Positions 26,623 to 34,900 of a stretch of 59,793 bases of DNA are shown one piece after another. How positions within the stretch are numbered: position 1 is the stretch's first letter; the number at the start of each line of letters is the position of its first letter. Both the position numbers and the translations under genes were made by a program. A model generated the notes under the pieces. It ran no database searches. It was not told the DNA's origin and saw only the letters and a program-made list of their open reading frames with translations. This DNA is from Bacteroidota bacterium (GTDB lineage Bacteria; Bacteroidota; Bacteroidia; Bacteroidales; P3): positions 1 through 59,793 of the forward strand of contig JAFNAR010000013.1 of assembly GCA_017860255.1 (NCBI GenBank), written 5' to 3'.

Positions 26623-27054
26623 TTACGGAGCTACAGGAGCATCAGCAGCTGGTAATACCAAACCCTTAGGCATTGGATTACGATACTCGTAATAAGCAGT
26701 TTTGAGTTTGTTCTTAAAGCGAACATTAGGTTTGAAATTAACCTTAATTCCTCTAATTGTTGAAGCATCAACTTCTTCAGCAGTAAGCATAGCTTTAGCA
26801 CTTAGATAAGGTGTAAAATTACCAAGCTGATCCAATTGAACGGTAGTTCCATTCATTGTTTCTTCGGTAATAACCATTTGCAAGGCTCTAATTGCTGAAA
26901 GAATATCATTCTCAGCCAATGAAGATGCACCAGCAATTCTTTCAATCAAGCGTTCTTCGGTCATTATTCCGTTTCTTGAAATAACTGCCAAATGCTTTTC
27001 TCCAGGTACAGCACCTACAGAGATCTTTTTCTTAATAATTGTCCAGTTGAACAT
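26623..27054 (-). CDS. HU-like DNA-binding protein (HU-HIG type)
   Basis: The 143-residue protein matches the Bacteroidota HU family: IIKKKISVGAVPGEKHLAV, GIMTEERLIERIAGASSLAENDILSAIRALQMVITEETMNGTTVQLDQLGNFTPYLSAKA, then IRGIKVNFKPNVRFKNKLK. The arm-like beta region and the DILSAIRALQ helix are the HU signature. A proline/alanine tail (PKGLVLPAADAPVAP) follows. It probably compacts or bends DNA. It is monocistronic, with a -7 box at 27154-27161 and a strong terminator. A 21-bp-phased repeat array lies 180 bp upstream. Confidence 0.85.
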   Translation of the reverse strand: MFNWTIIKKKISVGAVPGEKHLAVISRNGIMTEERLIERIAGASSLAENDILSAIRALQMVITEETMNGTTVQLDQLGNFTPYLSAKAMLTAEEVDASTIRGIKVNFKPNVRFKNKLKTAYYEYRNPMPKGLVLPAADAPVAP

Positions 27055-27153
27055 AATAAAGTACGATTACCTTTAAAATTACTATCGCGAGGTTTTTAAG
27101 TTTTACATAATTGTGGATTTTATTGGAATAATATTTTCCTCAAATTCACATTA

Positions 27154-27161
27154 CAAAGATA
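27154..27161 (-). promoter_or_regulatory. -7 element of the HU-like gene
   Basis: TATCTTTG on the minus strand, an exact TAnnTTTG match, about 100 nt upstream of the start codon at 27054. Confidence 0.5.
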
Positions 27162-27252
27162 CTAAAAATATTTATATTGAGGATATTAAATCGTATTTAT
27201 TTGCATATTTTTATAGTTAAATAATGTTAATTTTACATAGTCAAAAAAAAGT

Positions 27253-27362
27253 GAATCATAATTAAAAATATGTCCCTTATATTTATATTTATGTCCCTTA
27301 TATTTCAAAATATGTCCTTTATATTTTTGTATATGTCCTTCATATTTTTCATTATGATTGAT
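27253..27362 (-). repeat. 21-bp-phased repeat array flanked by inverted ends (locus B)
   Basis: On the plus strand TGTCC begins at 27271, 27292, 27313 and 27334, exactly 21 bp apart. Read on the minus strand the units are AAGGACATAT... and AAGGGACATA.... The array is enclosed by AATCATAATTAAAAATA (27254-27270) and its near-perfect inverse (27343-27359, one mismatch). An open frame of 61 residues reading KYKGHI repeats exists here only because 21 is a multiple of three; the related array at 17 kb has stops in the same frame, so I treat it as noncoding. Confidence 0.8.
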
Positions 27363-27378
27363 GTTTTTCACTTAAATT

Positions 27379-27445
27379 TACCCCTGACCCCTAAAGGGGA
27401 ACTGAGAATTCGTCAACCAAGTCCCCTTTAAGGGATTTAGGGGTA
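27379..27445. terminator. Long stem-loop after the primase-like gene
   Basis: TACCCCT (27379-27385) pairs with AGGGGTA (27439-27445), and CCCTAAAGGGGA pairs with TCCCCTTTAAGGG inside, leaving a 20-nt loop. It lies 13 nt beyond the stop codon at 27458 and may end that transcript, though no T tract follows. The CCCCTAAAGGGGA core also occurs near 26566. Confidence 0.6.
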
Positions 27446-27457
27446 GAAAATTAACCA

Positions 27458-28429
27458 TTAATCATTAACCACTAAATAATAGTCTGCCAAGTCAAGCCCC
27501 ATTTCCTTATCTTCCTTTGTGGCTAACTCTTCCAATATATGCGATAACTCAATTTTTGAGCCTATCCTGTGATTTATTTCCTCTGCCTTACTTTGCCATA
27601 GCTCAAAACATTTAAGGTCAGGAAAGGCTGTTATTTGTTGTTTTCTTATAGGATAGATTTTATTCTCCGTCAGGTTGTTTAATCCACCTGTTGCCATCCA
27701 GTTAAAATTGGGTTGATAAAGCGACATTATTATTGCAGTCTTTTCCGATTCGACTAACATTACAGATTTTTCAGGGTATTTAATCAATAAATGTTCTCCA
27801 AATAAACATTGTGTCAGTTGCCAATCATTAGATAAAATGTTTTGCTTTTTCAATTCAGAATGCACCCAAGAAACTCCACTTTTCACTCTCCTGCCCGTAA
27901 GAGCATTATATTGCATAATCTTTCCAGTTCTAATTCTAAGCATGCTATCTATTTGCCAAAACACAACTCTATTATCTTTTGCTCCTCCAATAAAATAATC
28001 CAACATAACCCTTTCAACATCATCTTTTGGAAAGTTATTTAAAAGAAAAGTAAGGAAATTGGAAGGTTTTGAAATGGTTTGCAAGAGATATTTTTTATCA
28101 ATTTGTTTAATTGGGATAAGTTCTTTTCTTTTATCCACAGATTGACACAAATTATCACTGATTTTTTCTTTGCTTATATTATTATGAATTTTATAGGCTA
28201 AATTATTTGTGCTAATCTGTGAAAATCTGTGGACTCCTGAACTTTCAAAGAATTGTTTAGGAGTGTAATGATAACCGCATTTAATTGCTCTATTGCAAAT
28301 ACCTACTTTTTCATCAATATAAATATTTGTTTCTGTGTCGATATATCTTGTAAAAGAATGTTTTCTTCCACATTTAGGACAAGTAAACCTTGTTGATTGT
28401 CCTTTATATTTTTCTAATTCTATACTCAT
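27458..28429 (-). CDS. Zinc-ribbon / toprim-like primase-related protein (DUF6371 type)
   Basis: The 323-residue protein opens with a zinc ribbon: C17-P-K-C20 and C45, C51 (FTCPKCGRKHSF, GICNRAIKCGYHY), as in DnaG/phage primases. Residues about 220-260 (SVMLVESEKTAIIMSLY, NWMATGGLNNL) resemble a toprim-type acidic motif, followed by AFPDLKCFELWQSKAEEI. This is the arrangement of DUF6371 proteins carried on Bacteroidota mobile elements. It probably takes part in element replication together with the RepA-like ATPase upstream. No integrase or relaxase is nearby. Confidence 0.75.
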   Translation of the reverse strand: MSIELEKYKGQSTRFTCPKCGRKHSFTRYIDTETNIYIDEKVGICNRAIKCGYHYTPKQFFESSGVHRFSQISTNNLAYKIHNNISKEKISDNLCQSVDKRKELIPIKQIDKKYLLQTISKPSNFLTFLLNNFPKDDVERVMLDYFIGGAKDNRVVFWQIDSMLRIRTGKIMQYNALTGRRVKSGVSWVHSELKKQNILSNDWQLTQCLFGEHLLIKYPEKSVMLVESEKTAIIMSLYQPNFNWMATGGLNNLTENKIYPIRKQQITAFPDLKCFELWQSKAEEINHRIGSKIELSHILEELATKEDKEMGLDLADYYLVVND

Positions 28430-28511
28430 TTTAAACTTATTTTATATAAAAAATCTTGTAACGCTGTAACAAATCCCTATATATGTGACAAACGTTCCAA
28501 AGTTTAATTGT

Positions 28512-28559
28512 TACTGAGTACCCCCCAAATGAAATTTATGGGGGAGTACACTCAATAAC
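28512..28559. other. Strong hairpin between the ATPase and primase genes
   Basis: TTACTGAGTACCCCCCA (28512-28528) pairs with TGGGGGAGTACACTCAATAA (28540-28559) with one 2-nt bulge and one mismatch, leaving an 11-nt loop. No T tract follows in either direction. In a replication module it could be a regulatory hairpin, a transcript end or a single-strand replication start. Confidence 0.6.
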
Positions 28560-28566
28560 TTAGCAA

Positions 28567-29772
28567 TTAATTTTCCTCTTGATTATTTGAGCTCCTAATC
28601 TTTTCAAACTTCCTAACCTTTCGGTAAATAGTTGTATGAGAAACCCCAAATTTTAATGCAATATCTCTGTATTTTAAACCTTTGTCTAAGAGTGACATAA
28701 TTTCGTTATACTCTGCTTCAAGCGTTTCAAAAGATTCCTCTTTGGAGTTAAGTTTTTCAAATGGAGTACGGGTATTCAAGCTGTTAAAGGTTAAGTTTTC
28801 GGTAAACTCAAAATCAAAACTCTTAGTTTTAAAATCATTTGAAAGGTAGTTACCCTTAACAATACAGAAATGCTTTTTGTCAGGAAATTGAACATTTGAT
28901 TTCACCTCAGCCATAAACCTCATTTTTGCTTCATAGCCCTGTGAACCAAGAGAATTGTTTTTTGAAGGCATAAGCTCCTCACTTGACTTGCGAGTGTGAT
29001 GCAAGAAGATAATCAAGCAACCGTACTTTTGAGCCAGCTGATTGTACTGGTTTAAGAAAGCCCTAACCTCGTTTGTCTTGTACAGCTCAGCACTGAAAAT
29101 ATCAGCAAAGGCATCAATAACAATAAGGTCAACAGGCTGTTTCTTCAATTCCCTTTCCAACCTTTCAAGCAAGTTGTCTGTTTCAAAAATAAAAAGCAAA
29201 CCCTCCAAATCCTCAGGAATAAGCCCATAGTCCTTGTTCTGCTTTTTAAGCAGTGAGGAAATGGACGTACGGTCATCCTCCGTTGACACATAAATTGCCC
29301 TGTGATATAAGGCTTTCACCTCCCAGTAAAGGAACTTCAACCCAAAAACTACACAAATGCACAAATGCCTCAATAAAGACGATTTACCCACATCAGAGGA
29401 GCCAATAAAGGAGGCAAGACCTACCCTCTGCAAAATGGGGTCAACAAGTTTTGGTATTTCCTCCACATCATCATTCAGCAACTCCATACCAGTAGCATTA
29501 GGAATTTCATTCTCAATCTCCTCAACAAACTCATTTTTGGCAACATCCCTTTTCAATTTTTCAAACTCCTCAGCAATGGGAGAAAATTGAGCATTTTTAC
29601 TTTGCACCTTAACATCAGTAGCAACTACTTCATTTGGTACCTCTACCTTAGTTTCCTTTTCAATAACCTCAGAGAGCAATTGCTCTCCAAGATTATTTTT
29701 AATTTTGTTTTCATTTGCTAATTGTGGGTTAGCGTTTTCATTTGTTTCCATATTTTGTGTTTTGTTATTCAT
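28567..29772 (-). CDS. RepA-like AAA ATPase (RecA-fold helicase)
   Basis: I place the start at 29772 (MNNKTQNMETNEN, 401 residues), behind a clear AAAAGGAGG ribosome-binding site; a longer frame to 29886 would lie inside the upstream gene. After a 110-residue polar linker the ATPase core shows Walker A GSSDVGKSS (K130), STEDDRTSISSL, Walker B LIVIDAFAD and LIIFLHHTRKS, as in RepA hexameric helicases of plasmids and phages. The C-terminus has a helix-turn-helix (YRDIALKFGVSHTTIYRKVRKFEK). It is probably the replicative helicase or initiator of an integrated element. It overlaps the previous gene by 8 nt. Confidence 0.85.
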   Translation of the reverse strand: MNNKTQNMETNENANPQLANENKIKNNLGEQLLSEVIEKETKVEVPNEVVATDVKVQSKNAQFSPIAEEFEKLKRDVAKNEFVEEIENEIPNATGMELLNDDVEEIPKLVDPILQRVGLASFIGSSDVGKSSLLRHLCICVVFGLKFLYWEVKALYHRAIYVSTEDDRTSISSLLKKQNKDYGLIPEDLEGLLFIFETDNLLERLERELKKQPVDLIVIDAFADIFSAELYKTNEVRAFLNQYNQLAQKYGCLIIFLHHTRKSSEELMPSKNNSLGSQGYEAKMRFMAEVKSNVQFPDKKHFCIVKGNYLSNDFKTKSFDFEFTENLTFNSLNTRTPFEKLNSKEESFETLEAEYNEIMSLLDKGLKYRDIALKFGVSHTTIYRKVRKFEKIRSSNNQEEN

Positions 29773-30178
29773 TACAACCTCCTTTTTCTTCAAATTTCCC
29801 AAAGTTATTAAATCTATACTCACATTTAATACATTGTAAGTTGGTGCTGTTAAAACAATACTCTTCATCGTAATTGTCGCAAGCATGTTTAATTAAACTA
29901 ACCCCAAAATAAGATTGAATTTGAGAAATGTTTTCTCTATAAGAATTAAGCAAGTCTTTTTTAAATCTTTTGCTCTTCATAGCCCTTTTTACAGCCACTT
30001 TTTTTAATTTCTTCAACTCCTTAAAGTAAGTTACGAAGTCGAAATTAATTGCATGAAAGTAATCGTAAATAGGCTCTACCTCCCATTCATTGGTAAGTTC
30101 ATTAACCCAGCCATATCTTTTTTTATTTAGACCATTATCTTTTAAGATGTAGGTCTGTCTTTTCTTGTTATTTACCAT
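29765..30178 (-). CDS. Small basic protein of a replication module, unknown
   Basis: The 137-residue lysine-rich protein (VTYFKELKKLKKVAVKRAMKSKRFKKDLL) ends with cysteines that look like a zinc site (ACDNYDEEYC...LQCIKCEYRFNNFG). No family is recognised. Its stop overlaps the start of the RepA-like ATPase, so the two are translationally coupled. Genes in this position on mobile elements often encode DNA-binding accessory proteins; that is inference only. Confidence 0.6.
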   Translation of the reverse strand: MVNNKKRQTYILKDNGLNKKRYGWVNELTNEWEVEPIYDYFHAINFDFVTYFKELKKLKKVAVKRAMKSKRFKKDLLNSYRENISQIQSYFGVSLIKHACDNYDEEYCFNSTNLQCIKCEYRFNNFGKFEEKGGCNE

Positions 30179-30374
30179 ATAATCTTTAAATTTTATTTGT
30201 TAAATAATATCCTTGCTTAAGGGAGATGGGGTTTATTTCCATTAATAAAAAAGACTATGTACATCTTGCCTTTTAAATTAACTTAGATAAGAGTAGCTAC
30301 TTCTTACCCATCTTCCTTTTTCAAAGAGCCAAATCAAACAAGAACTTTTCTTGATGTTTGACATTGCAAAGATA
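30179..30374 (-). promoter_or_regulatory. Promoter and folded leader of the replication module
   Basis: A -7 box TATCTTTG lies at 30374-30367 (minus strand), implying a leader of about 180 nt. In it CAAGAA pairs with TTCTTG (30339-30353), and further down GGAAGATGGG pairs with CCCATCTCCC (about 30307-30316 with 30219-30228) over a loop of about 80 nt. A leader of this length with long-range pairing is unusual and may control expression. The rest of the gap (30375-30525) has a direct repeat of TTTGGGGTGAA at about 30479-30502 and otherwise nothing I recognise. Confidence 0.45.
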
Positions 30375-30525
30375 GATTGTGGTCGTTGTGGTATAAATAT
30401 TATTTGACAAAAAAAACAATAAGCCAATAAAATAATTATCAGCTTATTATAAAATTGATATAAAAAATCTTTGGGGTGAATTTGGGGTGAATTTGGGGTA
30501 AGAGCTATTTAAGTATTAAATTGAA

Positions 30526-31581
30526 CTAAGAATTGGATTTTGTAGTTAATTTTTTAATCTCTTTATAAAAAAAATAATCATTTTTAACATTACCTCCTGA
30601 ACATCTGCCTTTTTCTAAATTCATATTTTCACAAATTTGAGTGTACCATTTGTCATTAAGAATTTCTGATAATCTATATATTAGATAATTTCTTTTTACT
30701 GTTTTTTTTGTTCTTATTCCACTTAAATCTGCATTAGAAATAGCTTGTAAAAATTCAGAAATATTACAATCAATTACTTCTTTATCTGTTACTAAAGTGT
30801 GAATTTTTAATAATATTTCTTTGTTTTTATCAACAAGATTACTATAATCAGTATTTGCTTTTGAATTATCTTTTGATTCATTTTCTAACTCAAGTTTTTT
30901 ATTATTAATTTTTGAGATATTTAATAATTCAGAGTGTTTAATTTTTGGATAAACTATACGATTAATTAATGGAAGTGGATTTTCGTTGTATTCATATATT
31001 TTTAGATTTGGGATTTCATTAATTAATATATCTAAATTGAAATGAAAAGATGTTACTTCTTTATTATGAATATTAATATCAGTGATTTCTTTTAGTAATA
31101 ATAAGTCTAAAAAACCAATATATAAATCAATGGTTGCTACTTTAAAACAATCAACCAAATTTAATCTTACGAAGTGTTTACTTATATCATTACTATCAAC
31201 ACAACAAAATTCTTTCGATTCATTTTTTAAAGAATTATAGATGTAAAATTTATATATATCAATAACATTCTCTCTTTTGCTTTCTTCAAATATATTAATA
31301 TTAAAATTATACTTATAGATTATTTTAATCAATATATCGATACAAAATAGAATTTCTCTATCCTCTGAATTATCTTTAGCTAAATTAATAAACTCTTTAT
31401 CTAATGTGTTGTTAATTAGTTCAACTGATTTATTAGTAGACTTTTTAATATATAAATTGTCAAGAAAATTATATTTATATTTGTCATTAAATTTTTCAAT
31501 TGATTGTCTATCTTTTATAAAAACAAAATATAAATAATTGATCAGTTCCTTTTTTGTAAGTATGTCATTTTCCATATCCAA
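30526..31581 (-). CDS. Very AT-rich gene of unknown function
   Basis: The 351-residue protein is rich in Asn, Lys and Ile and clearly more AT-rich than the flanking core genes. There is no signal peptide or membrane helix. The N-terminal 200 residues are probably helical (ELINYLYFVFIKDRQSIEKFNDKYKYNF, REILFCIDILIKIIYKYN). The C-terminal part (ISNADLSGIRTKKTVKRNYLIYRLSEILNDKWYTQICENMNLEKGRCSGGNVKNDYFFYKEI) looks like a compact domain seen in proteins of Bacteroidota mobile elements, but I cannot name it. It sits next to the replication module and was probably gained by transfer. Confidence 0.6.
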   Translation of the reverse strand: MDMENDILTKKELINYLYFVFIKDRQSIEKFNDKYKYNFLDNLYIKKSTNKSVELINNTLDKEFINLAKDNSEDREILFCIDILIKIIYKYNFNINIFEESKRENVIDIYKFYIYNSLKNESKEFCCVDSNDISKHFVRLNLVDCFKVATIDLYIGFLDLLLLKEITDINIHNKEVTSFHFNLDILINEIPNLKIYEYNENPLPLINRIVYPKIKHSELLNISKINNKKLELENESKDNSKANTDYSNLVDKNKEILLKIHTLVTDKEVIDCNISEFLQAISNADLSGIRTKKTVKRNYLIYRLSEILNDKWYTQICENMNLEKGRCSGGNVKNDYFFYKEIKKLTTKSNS

Positions 31582-31684
31582 TATACTTAAATGTTAATGC
31601 AGCTAAATTACAAAAAATAATGATAAGTATATATTATTTTTTAATTTTTTGTCAAATATATTTTTTTATTCCATTATTCATTTG

Positions 31685-31692
31685 TACATTTG
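31685..31692 (+). promoter_or_regulatory. -7 element of the structured RNA / LRR gene
   Basis: TACATTTG, an exact TAnnTTTG match. Transcription should start near 31699, just before the folded region and 275 nt before the LRR gene start. Confidence 0.6.
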
Positions 31693-31698
31693 CAGCGA

Positions 31699-31931
31699 TA
31701 TTAAACGAAGAAGTTTAATTGTTTTTATAGAAATATAGCGTTTTGCTATTGTTGAGGTATTAAGAAAACGACCAATTTAAATAATACACATCTTAAACAA
31801 TAAGGAAAATGCTCACGATATGCGTGGGCTTTACTTGTTTAGATGTGTGGGTGCTTGGTCGTACCTCTTAATCCAATATTGTAACTGTCCCACGTTTTTT
31901 CTAAACCAAGACAGCTCACAATCTCAAGCAC
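31699..31931 (+). ncRNA. Candidate structured RNA or leader
   Basis: Nested helices form one long rod: ATTAAG 31759-31764 with CTTAAT 31867-31872; ACGACCAA 31768-31775 with TTGGTCGT 31855-31862; ACACATCT and AAACAA 31786-31800 with TTGTTT and AGATGTGT 31835-31848; GCTCACG 31811-31817 with CGTGGGC 31823-31829 (loop ATATG). A small hairpin precedes it (TTAAAC/GTTTAA). A rod broken by an open bubble (31776-31785 against 31849-31854) resembles 6S RNA, and a Bacteroidota form (6S-Flavo) is known, so that is one possibility. Another is a cis-acting leader, because CTTGGT 31854-31859 can instead pair with ACCAAG 31905-31910 and GTGCTTG 31851-31857 with CAAGCAC 31925-31931. Confidence 0.6.
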
Positions 31932-31973
31932 TATTTTCTATTTTATTTATTAACTCAAAAAATTAAGAGGGGA

Positions 31974-34900
31974 ATGAAAAAAGTATTATTAGTTTTAGCT
32001 GTATTAATCTTTGCAATAAATCTCAACACACAAGCCGAAGACTTTACAACAGTATATAATGGGAATAATATATATTATAGCATTACATCCTCAACTTATC
32101 CACGAACAGTTGAATTAATACGTAGTGGGTCAAGCTCTTATTCGGGAGCTTTTATTATACCAGATTCTGTGCTTTATAATTCTAATTATTATAAGGTTAC
32201 TTCAATTGGTGATGCTGCTTTTAATAATTGTAGTGGATTAACATCAATCTTAATACCTAATACTGTTAAGTCAATAGGAGAATGGGCCTTTCGAAATTGT
32301 AATGGATTATCCTCTTTCACAATTCCAAATTCAGTTTTATCAATCGGTCAAGAAGCTTTTAGTTATTGTGATAATTTAGCATGGTTATCTGTCCCAAACT
32401 CTGTTAATTCAATTGGTTATAATGCTTTTTACAACACTCCTTATTACAATAATAAACCAGATGGCTTAGTATATATTAATAATGTATTATATAAATATAA
32501 AGGCACTATGCCTTCTAACACATCAATTAATGTGTTAGAAGGAACAGTATCTGTTTCTGATAGAGCTTTTGAGAGTTGTAGTGGATTATCTTCCATTTAT
32601 ATCCCAAACTCTATTACTACAATTGGTAATGCAGCTTTTTATAATTGCTTTGGATTAACCTCAATCACAATTCCAAACTCTGTTATTTCAATAGGAGAGC
32701 AAGCTTTTTACAACACTCCTTATTACAATAATAAACCAGATGGCTTAGTATATATTAATAATGTATTATATAAATATAAAGGCACTATGCCTACTAATAC
32801 ATCAATAAATATTCAAAATGGAACCTTGAGTATTGCAAATGGTGCTTTTGGTAATTGTAGTGGATTAACTTCAATAACAATTCCAAACTCTGTTACTTCA
32901 ATAGGAGAGCAAGCTTTTTATAATTGCACTGGATTAAATTCTATAACAATTCCAAACTCCGTTACTTCAATTGGAGAGCAAGCTTTTTATAATTGCACTG
33001 GATTAAATTCTATAACAATTCCCAACTCCGTTACTTCAATTAAAAAAAATACTTTTGAATATTGTAGTGGATTATCCTCAATCACAATTCCAAATTCTGT
33101 TACTTCAATTGGATTTTGTGCCTTTCAAGGTTGTAGTGGATTAACTGCACTGATAATTCCAAACTCTGTTTCTTTAATTAACGAATATGCATTTTCTAAT
33201 TGCACTGGATTATCATCAATAACAGTTCCAAACTTTATTTCGACAATTGATAAAAATACTTTTCGAAATTGTACTAGTTTAACATCAGTTACAATTCCAA
33301 ACTCTGTAACTTCAATTTTTGAAAATGCTTTTTATAGTTGTTCTAATTTAACTTCACTTACAATTCCAACCTCTGTTAATTATATTGGCAATGGAGCTTT
33401 TAATGGGTGCTTGTCTTTAGATACTGTATATTTTAATGCAGTAAATTGCACAATAATGGGAGGTTATTTTCCTGCATTTAATGGATGTAATAACTTATCT
33501 GTTTTGATAATTGGTGATTCTGTTATTAACATTCCTCCTTCTGCATTTGCATCTTGCTCTAGATTAACCTCAGTAACAATGGGAAATTCAGTTATTTCAA
33601 TTGGTAGTGCTGCTTTTCTAGGATGTAATAGCTTAAGCTCAATCACAATTCCAAATGCTGTTACATTTATAGAAAATGAAACTTTTAAGAATTGTACTGG
33701 TTTAACATCAATAATAATTCCAAATTCAGTTTCTTCAATTGGAGAGCAAGCTTTTTTTAATTGTACTGAATTAAATTCACTAACAATTGGCAGCTCTGTT
33801 ACTTTTATTGGAGACTATGCATTTTATAATTGTAGTGGATTAATCTCAATAACATGCAAAGCTATTAATCCACCAATTGTATATTATTATGAATTCGACA
33901 ATGTTAGTAGAGCTATTACTTTGTATGTACCTTGTGCTTCAGTTTCAGGCTATCAATCAGCACCCACTTGGAGCAGTTTTACAAATTATGTTGGTTTAAA
34001 AACGGCTCAATTTATTTCTGATACTATTTGTAGTAATCAAACTTATACTAATTATGGTGTCAACATTAATACTGCTGGTAATCATATTTTAGTTAATGGA
34101 TGTGATAGTGTGATGTTGTCATTATTTGTTAATCCAAGTTTCCAAATAGATTATTGGGATACTATTTGTAAAGGAGAGGTTTATAATAATCATGGATTTA
34201 ATTTTATTACTGATGTTTCTGGATTATATACTCAGAACTTACAAACTAGAAAAGGCTGTGATAGTATTATTAATCTTCATCTTTTAGTCAATGCTTCTAA
34301 CCATGATACAATCTTTGCAGAGATTTGTCAAGGAGAAACTTATTCTCAATATGGGTTTGTTGAAAATGTAACAGGTTTTTACACTAAATCTCTTCAAACA
34401 ATAAAAGGTTGTGATAGTATAGTAAATTTGAGTTTAACTTTAAATCTAAACTATAATGATACAATTATTGCGGAGATATGTAGTAATGAAACTTACAACG
34501 CAAATGGCTTTAATGAAAATACAGCAGGCTTTTATACACAAAACTTACAGACGACCAAAGGATGTGATAGTATTGTAAATCTTAGTCTTGTACTAAACCC
34601 TATTTCGTTAACAACTTATTATGATACAATATGTCAAGGAAATATTTATAATAGTTATGGATTTAGCTTTACAGCTGATACCACTGGAAGATACACTCAA
34701 AACATGCAAACAAATAATGGATGTGATAGTATTATAGCTTTAAATTTAACTGTTAAGCCAATACCTCTTATTCCAGAGAGTTTAGCAGTTCAAGTTAATT
34801 CAAATTTCATTGAAGTATCTTGGCAAGATAATGGTAGTTCTTATGTTATTTATCGAAATAATGATTCTCTTACAACTACAACAATGCCAATTTATTTGGA

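Noticed and set aside
27253..27362. Possible CRISPR array
   Set aside because: Repeats and spacing total only 21 bp, there are no unique spacers of normal length and no cas genes in the window.
27186..27371. Open frame of 61 residues with KYKGHI repeats
   Set aside because: It is produced by the 21-bp period; the related array at 17 kb carries stops in the corresponding frame and the one at 45.9 kb has stops throughout.
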